From NCBI GenBank assembly GCA_046727955.1, contig JBKPDO010000398.1, positions 1-17,550 on the forward strand: a DNA stretch of 17,550 bases, read 5' to 3'. The notes under the pieces are model-generated. The model was not told the DNA's origin and did not search any database. It saw only the letters and a list, made by a program, of their open reading frames with translations. Each line of letters opens with the position of its first letter. Position 1 is the stretch's first letter. This document shows, piece by piece, positions 7,408 through 13,726 of the stretch. Source of the stretch: DASVXQ01 sp046727955 (GTDB taxonomy: Bacteria > Actinomycetota > CALGFH01). The translations under genes were made by a program, and so were the position numbers.

Positions 7408-7728
7408 ATGGACGTCGATGGCGCCCTCGCCGAGCACGACCACGGCCAGCTCGGCCTCACCTCGGTCGGGGACCAGGTCCTGACCCGCTTCGGAGTAGAC
7501 GTCCCGGCATTGCGCCACCAGCGTCGACCGGTCGCGCGTGGCTGCCTGGACTGGACCGAGCGGACCCCGCACCTGGCCGGCTCGGCCGGCGCCGCGCTAC
7601 TGGCCCGGCTGCTGGAGCTGACCTGGCTGGCGCCAGGCCGGGTCCGGCGCGGGCTGGTCGTCACCGCCGCTGGCCGGGCCGGGCTGGCCAGCGCCTTCTC
7701 CTGCACCGTGCCGGAGCCGCAGGCCTGA
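7408..7728 (+). pseudogene. C-terminal remnant of an ArsR-family transcriptional regulator
   Basis: The 106 residues match the C-terminal half of a group of actinobacterial winged-helix regulators: LTSVGDQVLTRFGVDVPAL, then RRPVARGCLDWTERTPHLAG, GAALLARLLELTWL and VVTAAGRAGLAS. In full-length members (about 220-230 residues) the cysteine-tryptophan block CLDWTER-PHL follows an N-terminal ArsR helix-turn-helix of about 90 residues. That DNA-binding part is missing here: an in-frame stop lies four codons before the ATG and upstream sequence belongs to vapC. The vapC gene ends 49 bases before, so the locus may have inserted into or replaced the 5' half. The fragment retains a start codon and a possible leaderless promoter, so a short product may still be made. 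Family assignment is from memory of the motif and moderately sure. Confidence 0.65.
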
Positions 7729-7839
7729 AGCGACTCGGAGCGCCCCGCGCGTCAGCTTCCGGACAGGCGCTCGACCACGGGGGCGCCGCGCTGGCGGGTT
7801 TCGGACCTGACGTTCGCCGGCACTGTCCCTGGCCTCTGT

Positions 7840-7845
7840 CAGAAT
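7840..7845 (+). promoter_or_regulatory. Candidate -10 element, leaderless start of the mycothiol-dependent enzyme gene
   Basis: CAGAAT lies 6 bases before the ATG at 7852. The only purine-rich match, AAGG, is 1 base from the ATG and too close to act as a ribosome binding site. No convincing -35 is seen. The 123 bases before it hold no gene. Confidence 0.3.
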
Positions 7846-7851
7846 CAAGGC

Positions 7852-8607
7852 ATGGAAGTCGCTGAGCACATCGCTTCGCTACGGCGGGAGGGGGACCTCC
7901 TCGCCGCCGCCGCCACACGCACCGATCCGGACACGCCAGTCCCAACGTGCCCCGACTGGCGCATACGCGACCTGGTCCGCCACATCGGCGGCGTCCACCG
8001 GTGGGCGGCGACCTACGTCGCCGAGTCCCGCTCGCAGCCGATGGACGAGGCCGAGGAGCACAAGGTCATGGACACCTGGCCGCCGGACGACGCGCACCTG
8101 GTCGAGTGGTTCCGCGAAGGGCATGCCAGGCTGGTCCACACGTTGGAGACGGCCGCGCCGGACCTCGTCTGCTGGAGGTTTCTCGCCGCGCCGTCCCCGC
8201 TGGCGTTCTGGGCGCGCCGGCAAGCCCACGAGACGGCGGTCCACCGCGCCGACGCGGAGAGCCCGAGCGGACCGGCCACGCCCTTCCCGGCGGCGTTCGC
8301 CGCCGACGGCGTCGACGAGCTGCTCTCGTGTTTTTTCACCAGGCCGAGCCGCAGGCTGGTCGCCGACCCGGCTCGGACGATCCAGGTGCACAGCACCGAC
8401 ACCGCTGACGACTGGCTGGTGCACATCGGACCGGATCGCGTCGCGGTGACGCGCGAGCGGGCCGAGAGCGACTGCGCGGTGCAAGGTCCCGCCTCGGACC
8501 TCTACCTGCTGCTCTGGAACCGGCGCCAGCCGGACGGCCTCGCCGTGAATGGCGACCGCTCCCTCCTCGACTTCTGGCGCAAGTCGGCACGCGTCCGCTG
8601 GAGCTGA
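7852..8607 (+). CDS. Maleylpyruvate isomerase family mycothiol-dependent enzyme
   Basis: The 251-residue protein has an N-terminal DinB-like four-helix bundle of the MDMPI family and a C-terminal MDMPI domain. Diagnostic blocks are PTCPDWRIRDLVRHIGGVHRW (start about residue 31), FWARRQAHETAVHRADAE and ASDLYLLLWNR. The predicted zinc ligands H49, E127 and H131 have the H...E-x3-H spacing of the characterised corynebacterial maleylpyruvate isomerase. By family it uses mycothiol as thiol cofactor, in isomerisation, conjugation or detoxification; many members are not maleylpyruvate isomerases and no gentisate-pathway genes are nearby, so the substrate is open. The gene is monocistronic by position and ends 19 bases before the convergent sulfatase-fold gene. 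Assignment to the family is firm, the reaction is not. Confidence 0.9.
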   Translation: MEVAEHIASLRREGDLLAAAATRTDPDTPVPTCPDWRIRDLVRHIGGVHRWAATYVAESRSQPMDEAEEHKVMDTWPPDDAHLVEWFREGHARLVHTLETAAPDLVCWRFLAAPSPLAFWARRQAHETAVHRADAESPSGPATPFPAAFAADGVDELLSCFFTRPSRRLVADPARTIQVHSTDTADDWLVHIGPDRVAVTRERAESDCAVQGPASDLYLLLWNRRQPDGLAVNGDRSLLDFWRKSARVRWS

Positions 8608-8626
8608 GCCCACGGCCCGACGGCGG

Positions 8627-10801
8627 TCAAGTCTGGATCCTGGCGGGCTGGAGCGTGACCCCGTCAGCCGAGCGCGTCGCCAGGTAGGCCTGGATCTGCG
8701 GCTGGCCGGGGCCTCGGGTGAAGAGGGCGTCGGGCACCATCATGGCGAAGCCGGTCGGGCGCTCGCCCTCACGGGGAGGGTAGAAGCTGGCCGTCCCGGC
8801 GATCCGGCCGTTGACGGCGATCACCATCACCGATCCAGGTGGCGGCGTCCCGGAGGTGACCTCGCCGACGAACTCGGCGGGTGTGGGAGTCGAGCCGGGC
8901 GTGACCGTCTTGAAGCGGTCCCAGCCGGTCATCTTGACCGTGACCTGCGTGCTCGCGCCGGTCACCCGGCCGACCTCCGGCGGTGACCGGTACACCCAGT
9001 CGGCGTCCGGCCCGAACTGGTAGAAGCCCTGCTCGCCGTTCTGGTGGGCGCGCACCAGCGTGTCGGTCACTCCGTGCAGGACCTTCTGGAAGTTGGGCGG
9101 ACCGGGGCGCACCTGCTTGACGCCGTTGGCGTACCACCATTTCTCCGTCCGCTGGCGCTTGGGCGGACCGGCCTCGGAGAAGCCGTCGACCTTCCAGGGG
9201 ACACTGAGGCCGACGGTGTCGGCGATGGTCGGCAGCAGGTCGACGTGCTCCCAGTTGCGGTTGTCCAGCCGGCCCTGGGTCTGCTGCGGTGCCTTGACGA
9301 ACAGCGGCACCCACATGAGCGTGGGCTCGTTGCCGCCGCCGAGCTCCCGCGACTTCGCGCTGGAGCTGAACCCGGCGCCGTGGTCGGCGGTCATCAGGAC
9401 CAGCGACTTGTCGTAGAGCCCCTGCTCCTCGAGCCGGTCGAGCAGCTTGCCGACCAGGGCGTCGGTGTAGGCGAGCTGCAGCAGCTGCCGCTGGTGGCCA
9501 AGCTGGTTCACCGCGTCCGGCCAGGTGCCCGACTTCTTGCGCAGCGGCCCCTGGCGGATCAGGTCGCCGTAGACACGGCCGTCGGGAAGGTACCTCCACG
9601 GCGTGTGGGGCAGCAGGACGTGCAGGAAATACAAGGTGGGCTGCCGGTCGGTCGCGCTGATCGAGCTCAGGAACTTCTCGAAGCGCCGGGGCTGGTTCTG
9701 GCCGAGGTTGCCGAACAGGGCGGTGGGACCTTGTGGCACCCCGGCGGACGTGGAGGTGAGGCCGCCGACCGTTGCCGGGTCGACCGCGGTGTCGGCCGGC
9801 CAGATGATCTGGTCGTACAGCTTGGCCGTCTCCTTGGTCACCGTCCCGAACCCCGACGGCGTCCCGGTCTGCCCGCACCTGGCCGGTGGGCAGAGCTGCG
9901 TGACCGTCTCGAAGGCCTTCAGGTCGTAATAGTGGCCGAGCAGCGTGAAGAGGTTGTCGGGGTACGCCTGCACTATAGGGGCCAGGCCGTTGCGGCTTTT
10001 GTCCGGGTACCGGCCGCTCAGCATGGCCGGGACGGCGTACGGCGTCCAACCGCTCACCCCGGTGGCGTTGCGGTACCAGGTCGCGTCGCGGGCGAAGCGG
10101 GCGAAATTCGGGTACACCCGCCCGTCCACCTGCCCGCGGCTGTCCAGCAGCGACTGCAGCGGGAACTCGTCGAAGAAGATCAGCACCACCGGCGGCAGCG
10201 GCTTGCCCGGGCTGGTGCGAACCGGGACCGGCGACGACTGCCCGCCAGCCTGGCTGGGCAGGATCAGCTTGGCGCTCGGCGAGGTGGTCACGAACAGCAG
10301 CCCGAACGCCAGCGGCGCCACCGCCAGGTACCGCAGCCAGGACCGCAGCCACGCCCAGTTCCGGTGTGCCCATGCCGCCGCCAGGCCCACCAGCAGCGCC
10401 AGCAGCGCCAGCTTCCGGCCGCGCAGCGGCAGCACCCGCTTGCCCACCTCTAGCGCCAGCAGCCCCACCAGCCCGGCCACCAGCAGCAGGTGCAGCCATT
10501 GCCTGGCCCGCTCCCCGGCGACCAGCCGCACCGCCACCTCCATTCCCCACGCGAGCAGTGGCGGCCCGAGCACGATCAGGCAGACCAGCGCCAGGATGCC
10601 GCCGCGGCTGAGCCGGTGCAGCAGGAAAAAGTCGGGCGCCTTGCCGGTGACGTCCAGGAGCGGCTGCGCCACGGCCATGCCCGTCAGCGCCGCCAGCTCC
10701 GCCAGCGCCCACCCCAGCGCCGCCGGTACCACGCCGCGCAGCCGCCTGACCACGGGGGGGCGCGCCTCCGCCCCCGGCCCGTCCACCACCTTGCTGGTCA
10801 T
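8627..10801 (-). CDS. Membrane-anchored sulfatase-fold (alkaline phosphatase superfamily) phospho-transferase
   Basis: From the ATG at 10801 (a GTG nine bases upstream at 10810 is also possible) the product has 724 residues. Five hydrophobic helices occupy about residues 25-170, followed by an extracytoplasmic catalytic domain starting PPVVLIFFDEFP with metal ligand D211. The nucleophile site reads SGWTPYAVPAMLSG with T253; the C-x-P-x-R motif of true sulfatases is absent. FLHVLLPHTPWRY and MTADHGAG (D473, H474) complete the metal site. Five helices plus a Thr nucleophile is the plan of LtaS and phosphoethanolamine/phosphoglycerol transferases, so transfer of a phospho-alcohol from a lipid to an envelope glycan is likely; annotation as sulfatase would mislead. 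About 180 residues after the catalytic core (from HGVTDTLVRAHQ) form an extra domain of unknown role. TAGGGT 7 bases before the ATG suggests a leaderless mRNA. Divergent from the operon at 11092. Confidence 0.85.
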   Translation of the reverse strand: MTSKVVDGPGAEARPPVVRRLRGVVPAALGWALAELAALTGMAVAQPLLDVTGKAPDFFLLHRLSRGGILALVCLIVLGPPLLAWGMEVAVRLVAGERARQWLHLLLVAGLVGLLALEVGKRVLPLRGRKLALLALLVGLAAAWAHRNWAWLRSWLRYLAVAPLAFGLLFVTTSPSAKLILPSQAGGQSSPVPVRTSPGKPLPPVVLIFFDEFPLQSLLDSRGQVDGRVYPNFARFARDATWYRNATGVSGWTPYAVPAMLSGRYPDKSRNGLAPIVQAYPDNLFTLLGHYYDLKAFETVTQLCPPARCGQTGTPSGFGTVTKETAKLYDQIIWPADTAVDPATVGGLTSTSAGVPQGPTALFGNLGQNQPRRFEKFLSSISATDRQPTLYFLHVLLPHTPWRYLPDGRVYGDLIRQGPLRKKSGTWPDAVNQLGHQRQLLQLAYTDALVGKLLDRLEEQGLYDKSLVLMTADHGAGFSSSAKSRELGGGNEPTLMWVPLFVKAPQQTQGRLDNRNWEHVDLLPTIADTVGLSVPWKVDGFSEAGPPKRQRTEKWWYANGVKQVRPGPPNFQKVLHGVTDTLVRAHQNGEQGFYQFGPDADWVYRSPPEVGRVTGASTQVTVKMTGWDRFKTVTPGSTPTPAEFVGEVTSGTPPPGSVMVIAVNGRIAGTASFYPPREGERPTGFAMMVPDALFTRGPGQPQIQAYLATRSADGVTLQPARIQT

Positions 10802-10808
10802 CGCACGC

Positions 10809-10814
10809 ACCCTA
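10809..10814 (-). promoter_or_regulatory. Candidate -10 element of the sulfatase-fold gene
   Basis: On the minus strand TAGGGT is followed by 7 bases and the ATG at 10801; no Shine-Dalgarno sequence is present. No clear -35 is seen at the expected distance. It supports 10801 as start over the GTG at 10810, which would lie within the hexamer. Confidence 0.4.
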
Positions 10815-10932
10815 ACAGGCGAAACCCTTCGCGTAATGAGGCAATCCCGCGCAACCTAGCACAGCCGAGCGGTTGGTTGTCGCGGCGGCGTCGCCGTCCT
10901 CGTGCTCGGTCTCCGTCGCCCGGGTGTCATGA

Positions 10933-10957
10933 GATATTCACGATTCGGCCCAATATC
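10933..10957. promoter_or_regulatory. AT-rich inverted repeat in the divergent intergenic region
   Basis: GATATT (10933-10938) and AATATC (10952-10957) are perfect inverted repeats separated by 13 bases, with ATCGAT (10955-10960) overlapping the right arm. They sit in the only AT-rich patch of the 290-base region between the sulfatase-fold gene and the operon at 11092. The layout suits a dimeric regulator's operator; no known box is matched. Confidence 0.35.
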
Positions 10958-10960
10958 GAT

Positions 10961-10992
10961 CACTCGTGGTATGGTCCCTCGGCACTCATGGT
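10961..10992 (+). promoter_or_regulatory. Direct repeats over a candidate -10 element for the 11092 operon
   Basis: CACTCGTGGT (10961-10970) and CACTCATGGT (10983-10992) differ at one base and are 22 bases apart, about two helical turns. A TATGGT at 10970-10975 between them is a plausible -10, which would give a leader of about 110 bases before the 11092 start. No good -35 is visible, as in many activator-dependent promoters. Confidence 0.35.
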
Positions 10993-11032
10993 TCTTTCAT
11001 GTGTCGCCACTTGGTCCGGCTGACGCGGTCTG

Positions 11033-11073
11033 CCCCTCCTGACACTAGCTGGGCCTTTCTATGCAAGGAGGGG
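11033..11073 (+). promoter_or_regulatory. Leader hairpin that can mask a Shine-Dalgarno-like sequence
   Basis: CCCCTCCT at 11033-11040 is exactly complementary to AGGAGGGG at 11066-11073, with a 25-base loop. The paired segment includes a near-perfect Shine-Dalgarno sequence 18-20 bases before the ATG at 11092; a second AGGAG at 11075-11079 is free and 12 bases from it. Pairing of a pyrimidine anti-SD with the purine tract could regulate translation of the small protein. It could also arise by chance. Confidence 0.4.
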
Positions 11074-11091
11074 AAGGAGAGCGACATCGTC

Positions 11092-11277
11092 ATGCTCGCT
11101 TATCTCGACGCTGCTTCCGGCAGCTTTGTGGTGCAGGCAATCGTGGCCGGCGCGGCTGGCGTCGCGGTGTTCGCCAAGCTGTTCTGGCATCGACTCACGG
11201 CGCCCTTCCGCAGCAGCGCGCGCGCCGCCGCGGCGAGCCGCGAGCCCGCGGACGTCGCCGACGGCGAGAAGCGCTAG
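11092..11277 (+). CDS. Small single-helix membrane protein with YLD-x3-SGS start
   Basis: The 61-residue product begins MLAYLDAASGSFVVQAIVAG, followed by one hydrophobic helix (about residues 11-33), the aromatic-basic boundary FAKLFWHRLTAPF and a short polar tail. From memory, many bacteria carry small unnamed proteins with YLDPGSGS, a Q in the helix and a K-x-x-W/FW-x-R-[IL] border, often beside envelope-polysaccharide genes; here DP-G is changed to DA-A. The reading frame is open to 10966 upstream, but only from 11092 does it look like this family. AGGAG at 11075-11079 is 12 bases before the start. The methyltransferase gene starts 29 bases after its stop, so it is probably the first gene of that operon. 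It may be a membrane partner or anchor for that enzyme (inference). No function is known. Confidence 0.7.
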   Translation: MLAYLDAASGSFVVQAIVAGAAGVAVFAKLFWHRLTAPFRSSARAAAASREPADVADGEKR

Positions 11278-11306
11278 ACGCCGCTTCCTCACCTACAGGC
11301 CTGCCG

Positions 11307-12719
11307 ATGATCTCAGGTGCCGCTGGCGAGCCGGCGTCGTTCCGTGATCCCGCCAGCACCGTCTTCTACCTTGACGACCGCGTGCTGCGGGGTCTTTCCA
11401 AGGACGGGGCGGCCGACTACGAGGCGCTCGCCGCCTCCCGCTTCTTCCCCGAGGCGGTGCGGGCTGGGGAGATCGTCGGCACCACCTCGGTCCCGCTCGA
11501 CTCGCTGCCCGAGGAGGCCAGGCGCTCGGAGTGGCCGCTGATCCTGGAGCACGAGCGGGTGCCGCTGGTGTCGTACCCCTACGAGTGGACCTTCTCGATG
11601 CTCAAGGCGGCCGCGCTGCTGCACCTGGACCTGCTCGAGCGCGCCCTCGCCGAGGGGCTGACCATGAAGGACGGCTACGCCTACAACCTGCAGTTCGTGG
11701 GGGCGCGGCCGGTTTTCATCGACGTCGGGAGCTTCGAGCGCGCCCGGCCGGGGGAGCCGTGGGCGGGGTACCGGCAGTTCTGCCAGACGCTGCTGTACCC
11801 ACTGCTGTTGACGGCGCACAAGGGCACGCGCTTTCAGCCGTGGCTCCGGGGTGCCGTGCAGGGGATCCCGCCGGCGGAGATGCGGAGGCTGTTCGGGCGT
11901 GGGGACGCGCTGCGGGCCGGCGTCCTCAAGCACGTGGTGCTGCACCAGGCGATGGACGTGCGCTTCTCGACCGCGCGGGCCAGCCAGACGCGGCAGGAGC
12001 TGAAGGCGGCCGGGTTCTCGACCGAGCTGCAGGCGGCGACGGTGCGGGCGATCCACAAGCTGGTGGCCACCCTGCGCTGGCGGGCGGGGGAGTCGGCCTG
12101 GTCGGACTACCAGCGCACCAGCACCTATTCTGATGCGGAGCGGGAGCGCAAGAAGGCCTTTGTGGCACGCGTGGCGGCGGCGCGGCCGGCGCGGCTCTGC
12201 TTCGACCTGGGAGCCAACGACGGTACGTACTCACGGATCGCCGCGCAGCACGCCGACTACGTGATGGCAGCCGATGCCGACGACCTGACCGTGGACCTGC
12301 TGTTCCAGGCACTGTCCAAGGAACGGCAGCGGCGCATCCTGCCACTGGTGGTGGACCTGTGCGACCCGTCGCCGGCGCTGGGGTGGCGTGGCCGTGAGCG
12401 GATGGGGTTCTTCGAGCGTGGCCGGCCGGACCTGGTGCTGGCGCTGGCGCTGATCCATCACCTGGCGATCACTGGGAACGTGCCGCTGGCCGAGCTGGTG
12501 GACTGGTGGCATGGGCTCGGCGGGCGGCTGGTGGTCGAGTTCGTCGACCCCTCCGACCCGATGGCCGACCGGCTGCTGGCCAACAAGCCGCCGGGCATGC
12601 ACGGCGACTACCGCCGCGAGGTCTTCGAGCGGTTGCTCGAGTCCCGTTTCGACGTGGCGGAGCGCGAGGAGCTCCCCTCCGGCAGCCGTGTCCTCTACCA
12701 CGCCACCCCCAAGCGCTGA
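11307..12719 (+). CDS. Kinase-like domain fused to a class I SAM-dependent methyltransferase
   Basis: The protein has 470 residues. The C-terminal half is a Rossmann methyltransferase: motif I LCFDLGANDGTYSRIA begins near residue 297, VMAADADD supplies the acidic residue for SAM ribose, DLVLALALIHHLA is motif IV, and the domain runs to the end. The first 200 residues do not look like a methyltransferase; they contain MKDGYAYNLQF and PVFIDVGSF, which put D122, N127 and D139 at the spacing of a kinase catalytic loop (D-x4-N) and metal-binding aspartate. Proteins of this type are usually annotated only as methyltransferases, sometimes as nodulation protein NoeA-like. The ATG at 11307 is chosen because homology-like sequence begins soon after; its ribosome binding site is weak. 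The permease gene begins 8 bases after its stop. It probably modifies an envelope glycan or lipid. Confidence 0.82.
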   Translation: MISGAAGEPASFRDPASTVFYLDDRVLRGLSKDGAADYEALAASRFFPEAVRAGEIVGTTSVPLDSLPEEARRSEWPLILEHERVPLVSYPYEWTFSMLKAAALLHLDLLERALAEGLTMKDGYAYNLQFVGARPVFIDVGSFERARPGEPWAGYRQFCQTLLYPLLLTAHKGTRFQPWLRGAVQGIPPAEMRRLFGRGDALRAGVLKHVVLHQAMDVRFSTARASQTRQELKAAGFSTELQAATVRAIHKLVATLRWRAGESAWSDYQRTSTYSDAERERKKAFVARVAAARPARLCFDLGANDGTYSRIAAQHADYVMAADADDLTVDLLFQALSKERQRRILPLVVDLCDPSPALGWRGRERMGFFERGRPDLVLALALIHHLAITGNVPLAELVDWWHGLGGRLVVEFVDPSDPMADRLLANKPPGMHGDYRREVFERLLESRFDVAEREELPSGSRVLYHATPKR

Positions 12720-12727
12720 GGCGCCGA

Positions 12728-13726
12728 GTGTTCTGGGCATTCCCCGGCATCGACGCGGCCAGCGGCACCCGCGTGGCACGGCGACGGATCCTGGACGCAC
12801 GGCTGATCGTGCTGCTGCTGCTCATCGCGCTCGGCTCGCGCGGCCTGCTGGGCGGCTCCCTCGACCATCTCGCTCTGCGGACCTGGGCGACCGTCTTCGT
12901 GGCGATCACCGTGCAGGCGCTGCCCTTCCTCGCGCTCGGCGTCCTGGTCAGCGGAGCGATCGCCACGCTGGTGTCGTCCACCACGCTGGCGCGGCTGCTG
13001 CCGCGGAGGACGCTGCTCGCCGTCCCGGCGGCGGCGGTCGCCGGGACGGCGCTGCCAGGGTGCGAGTGCGCCTCGGTGCCGATCGCCGGCCGCCTCACCG
13101 CCAGGGGCGTCCCGCCTGCCGCGGCGCTGGCCTTCATGCTCGCGGCGCCCGCGGTCAACCCGGTCGTCCTGGTGGCCACCGCGGTTGCGTTCCCGGGGCA
13201 GCCGCGCATGGTGCTGGCCCGCTTCCTGGCCTCGCTGCTGACCTCCGTCGCCGTCGGTCTGCTGTGGTCGCGCTCGCGCCAGCAACTGGTCGAGCGGGTC
13301 CGGCAGCGCCTGGCGAGCGACGGGCCTCGCTGGCAGGCGTTCACCGGGGCGGCGCGGCGCGACCTCTACGACGCCGGCGGATGGCTGGTGGCCGGCGCTG
13401 CCGCGGCCGCGGCCCTGCAGGTGGTCGTGCCGCGGTCCGCGCTGCTGGCGGTCGCGCACCAGCCCGCGCTGGGGGCGCCCGCCCTCGCCGTGCTCGCGGT
13501 GCTGCTGGCCATCTGCTCGGAGGCTGACGCCTTCGTCGCCGCCAGCCTGCGGGAGTTCTCGCTGACCGCCCGGCTGGTCTTCCTCGTGGTCGGTCCGGCG
13601 GTCGACGTCAAGCTGATCGCGATGCAGTCGGGCGTCTTCGGGCGCCGCTTCGCGACCCGCTTCGCACCGCTCACCTTCGTGGTCGCCGTGACCTGCGCCC
13701 TGCTGGTGGGGAGGACCCTGCTGTGA
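12728..13726 (+). CDS. YcgR-like permease (DUF318/ArsP-type)
   Basis: The 332-residue integral membrane protein has about eight to nine helices in two related halves. The family signature is present: LPGCECASVPIAGR with C112 and C114, APAVNPVVL with N144, and in the second half AICSEADAFVAASL with C263, E265 and D267. The GTG at 12728 is chosen as start (FWAFPGIDAASG follows) because TGAGG at 12717-12721 is a fair ribosome binding site and the longer open frame to 12506 lies wholly inside the methyltransferase gene in another frame. It overlaps the next gene by 4 bases (GTGA). In Bacillus the homologous ycgR-ycgQ pair is Zur-controlled; no Zur-like box is seen here. Transport of a metal or metalloid is the usual guess; the substrate is not established. 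Confidence 0.85.
   Translation: MFWAFPGIDAASGTRVARRRILDARLIVLLLLIALGSRGLLGGSLDHLALRTWATVFVAITVQALPFLALGVLVSGAIATLVSSTTLARLLPRRTLLAVPAAAVAGTALPGCECASVPIAGRLTARGVPPAAALAFMLAAPAVNPVVLVATAVAFPGQPRMVLARFLASLLTSVAVGLLWSRSRQQLVERVRQRLASDGPRWQAFTGAARRDLYDAGGWLVAGAAAAAALQVVVPRSALLAVAHQPALGAPALAVLAVLLAICSEADAFVAASLREFSLTARLVFLVVGPAVDVKLIAMQSGVFGRRFATRFAPLTFVVAVTCALLVGRTLL

Noticed and set aside
9044..10453. Long plus-strand open frame opposite the sulfatase-fold gene
   Set aside because: Composition is that of a reverse-strand shadow and the opposite strand has clear catalytic motifs.
10975..11091. Known riboswitch in the long leader of the 11092 operon
   Set aside because: Apart from the anti-SD/SD hairpin no conserved riboswitch core could be recognised by eye.
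10850..11091. Zur box controlling the permease pair
   Set aside because: No palindrome resembling actinobacterial Zur sites was seen here or directly before the permease gene.
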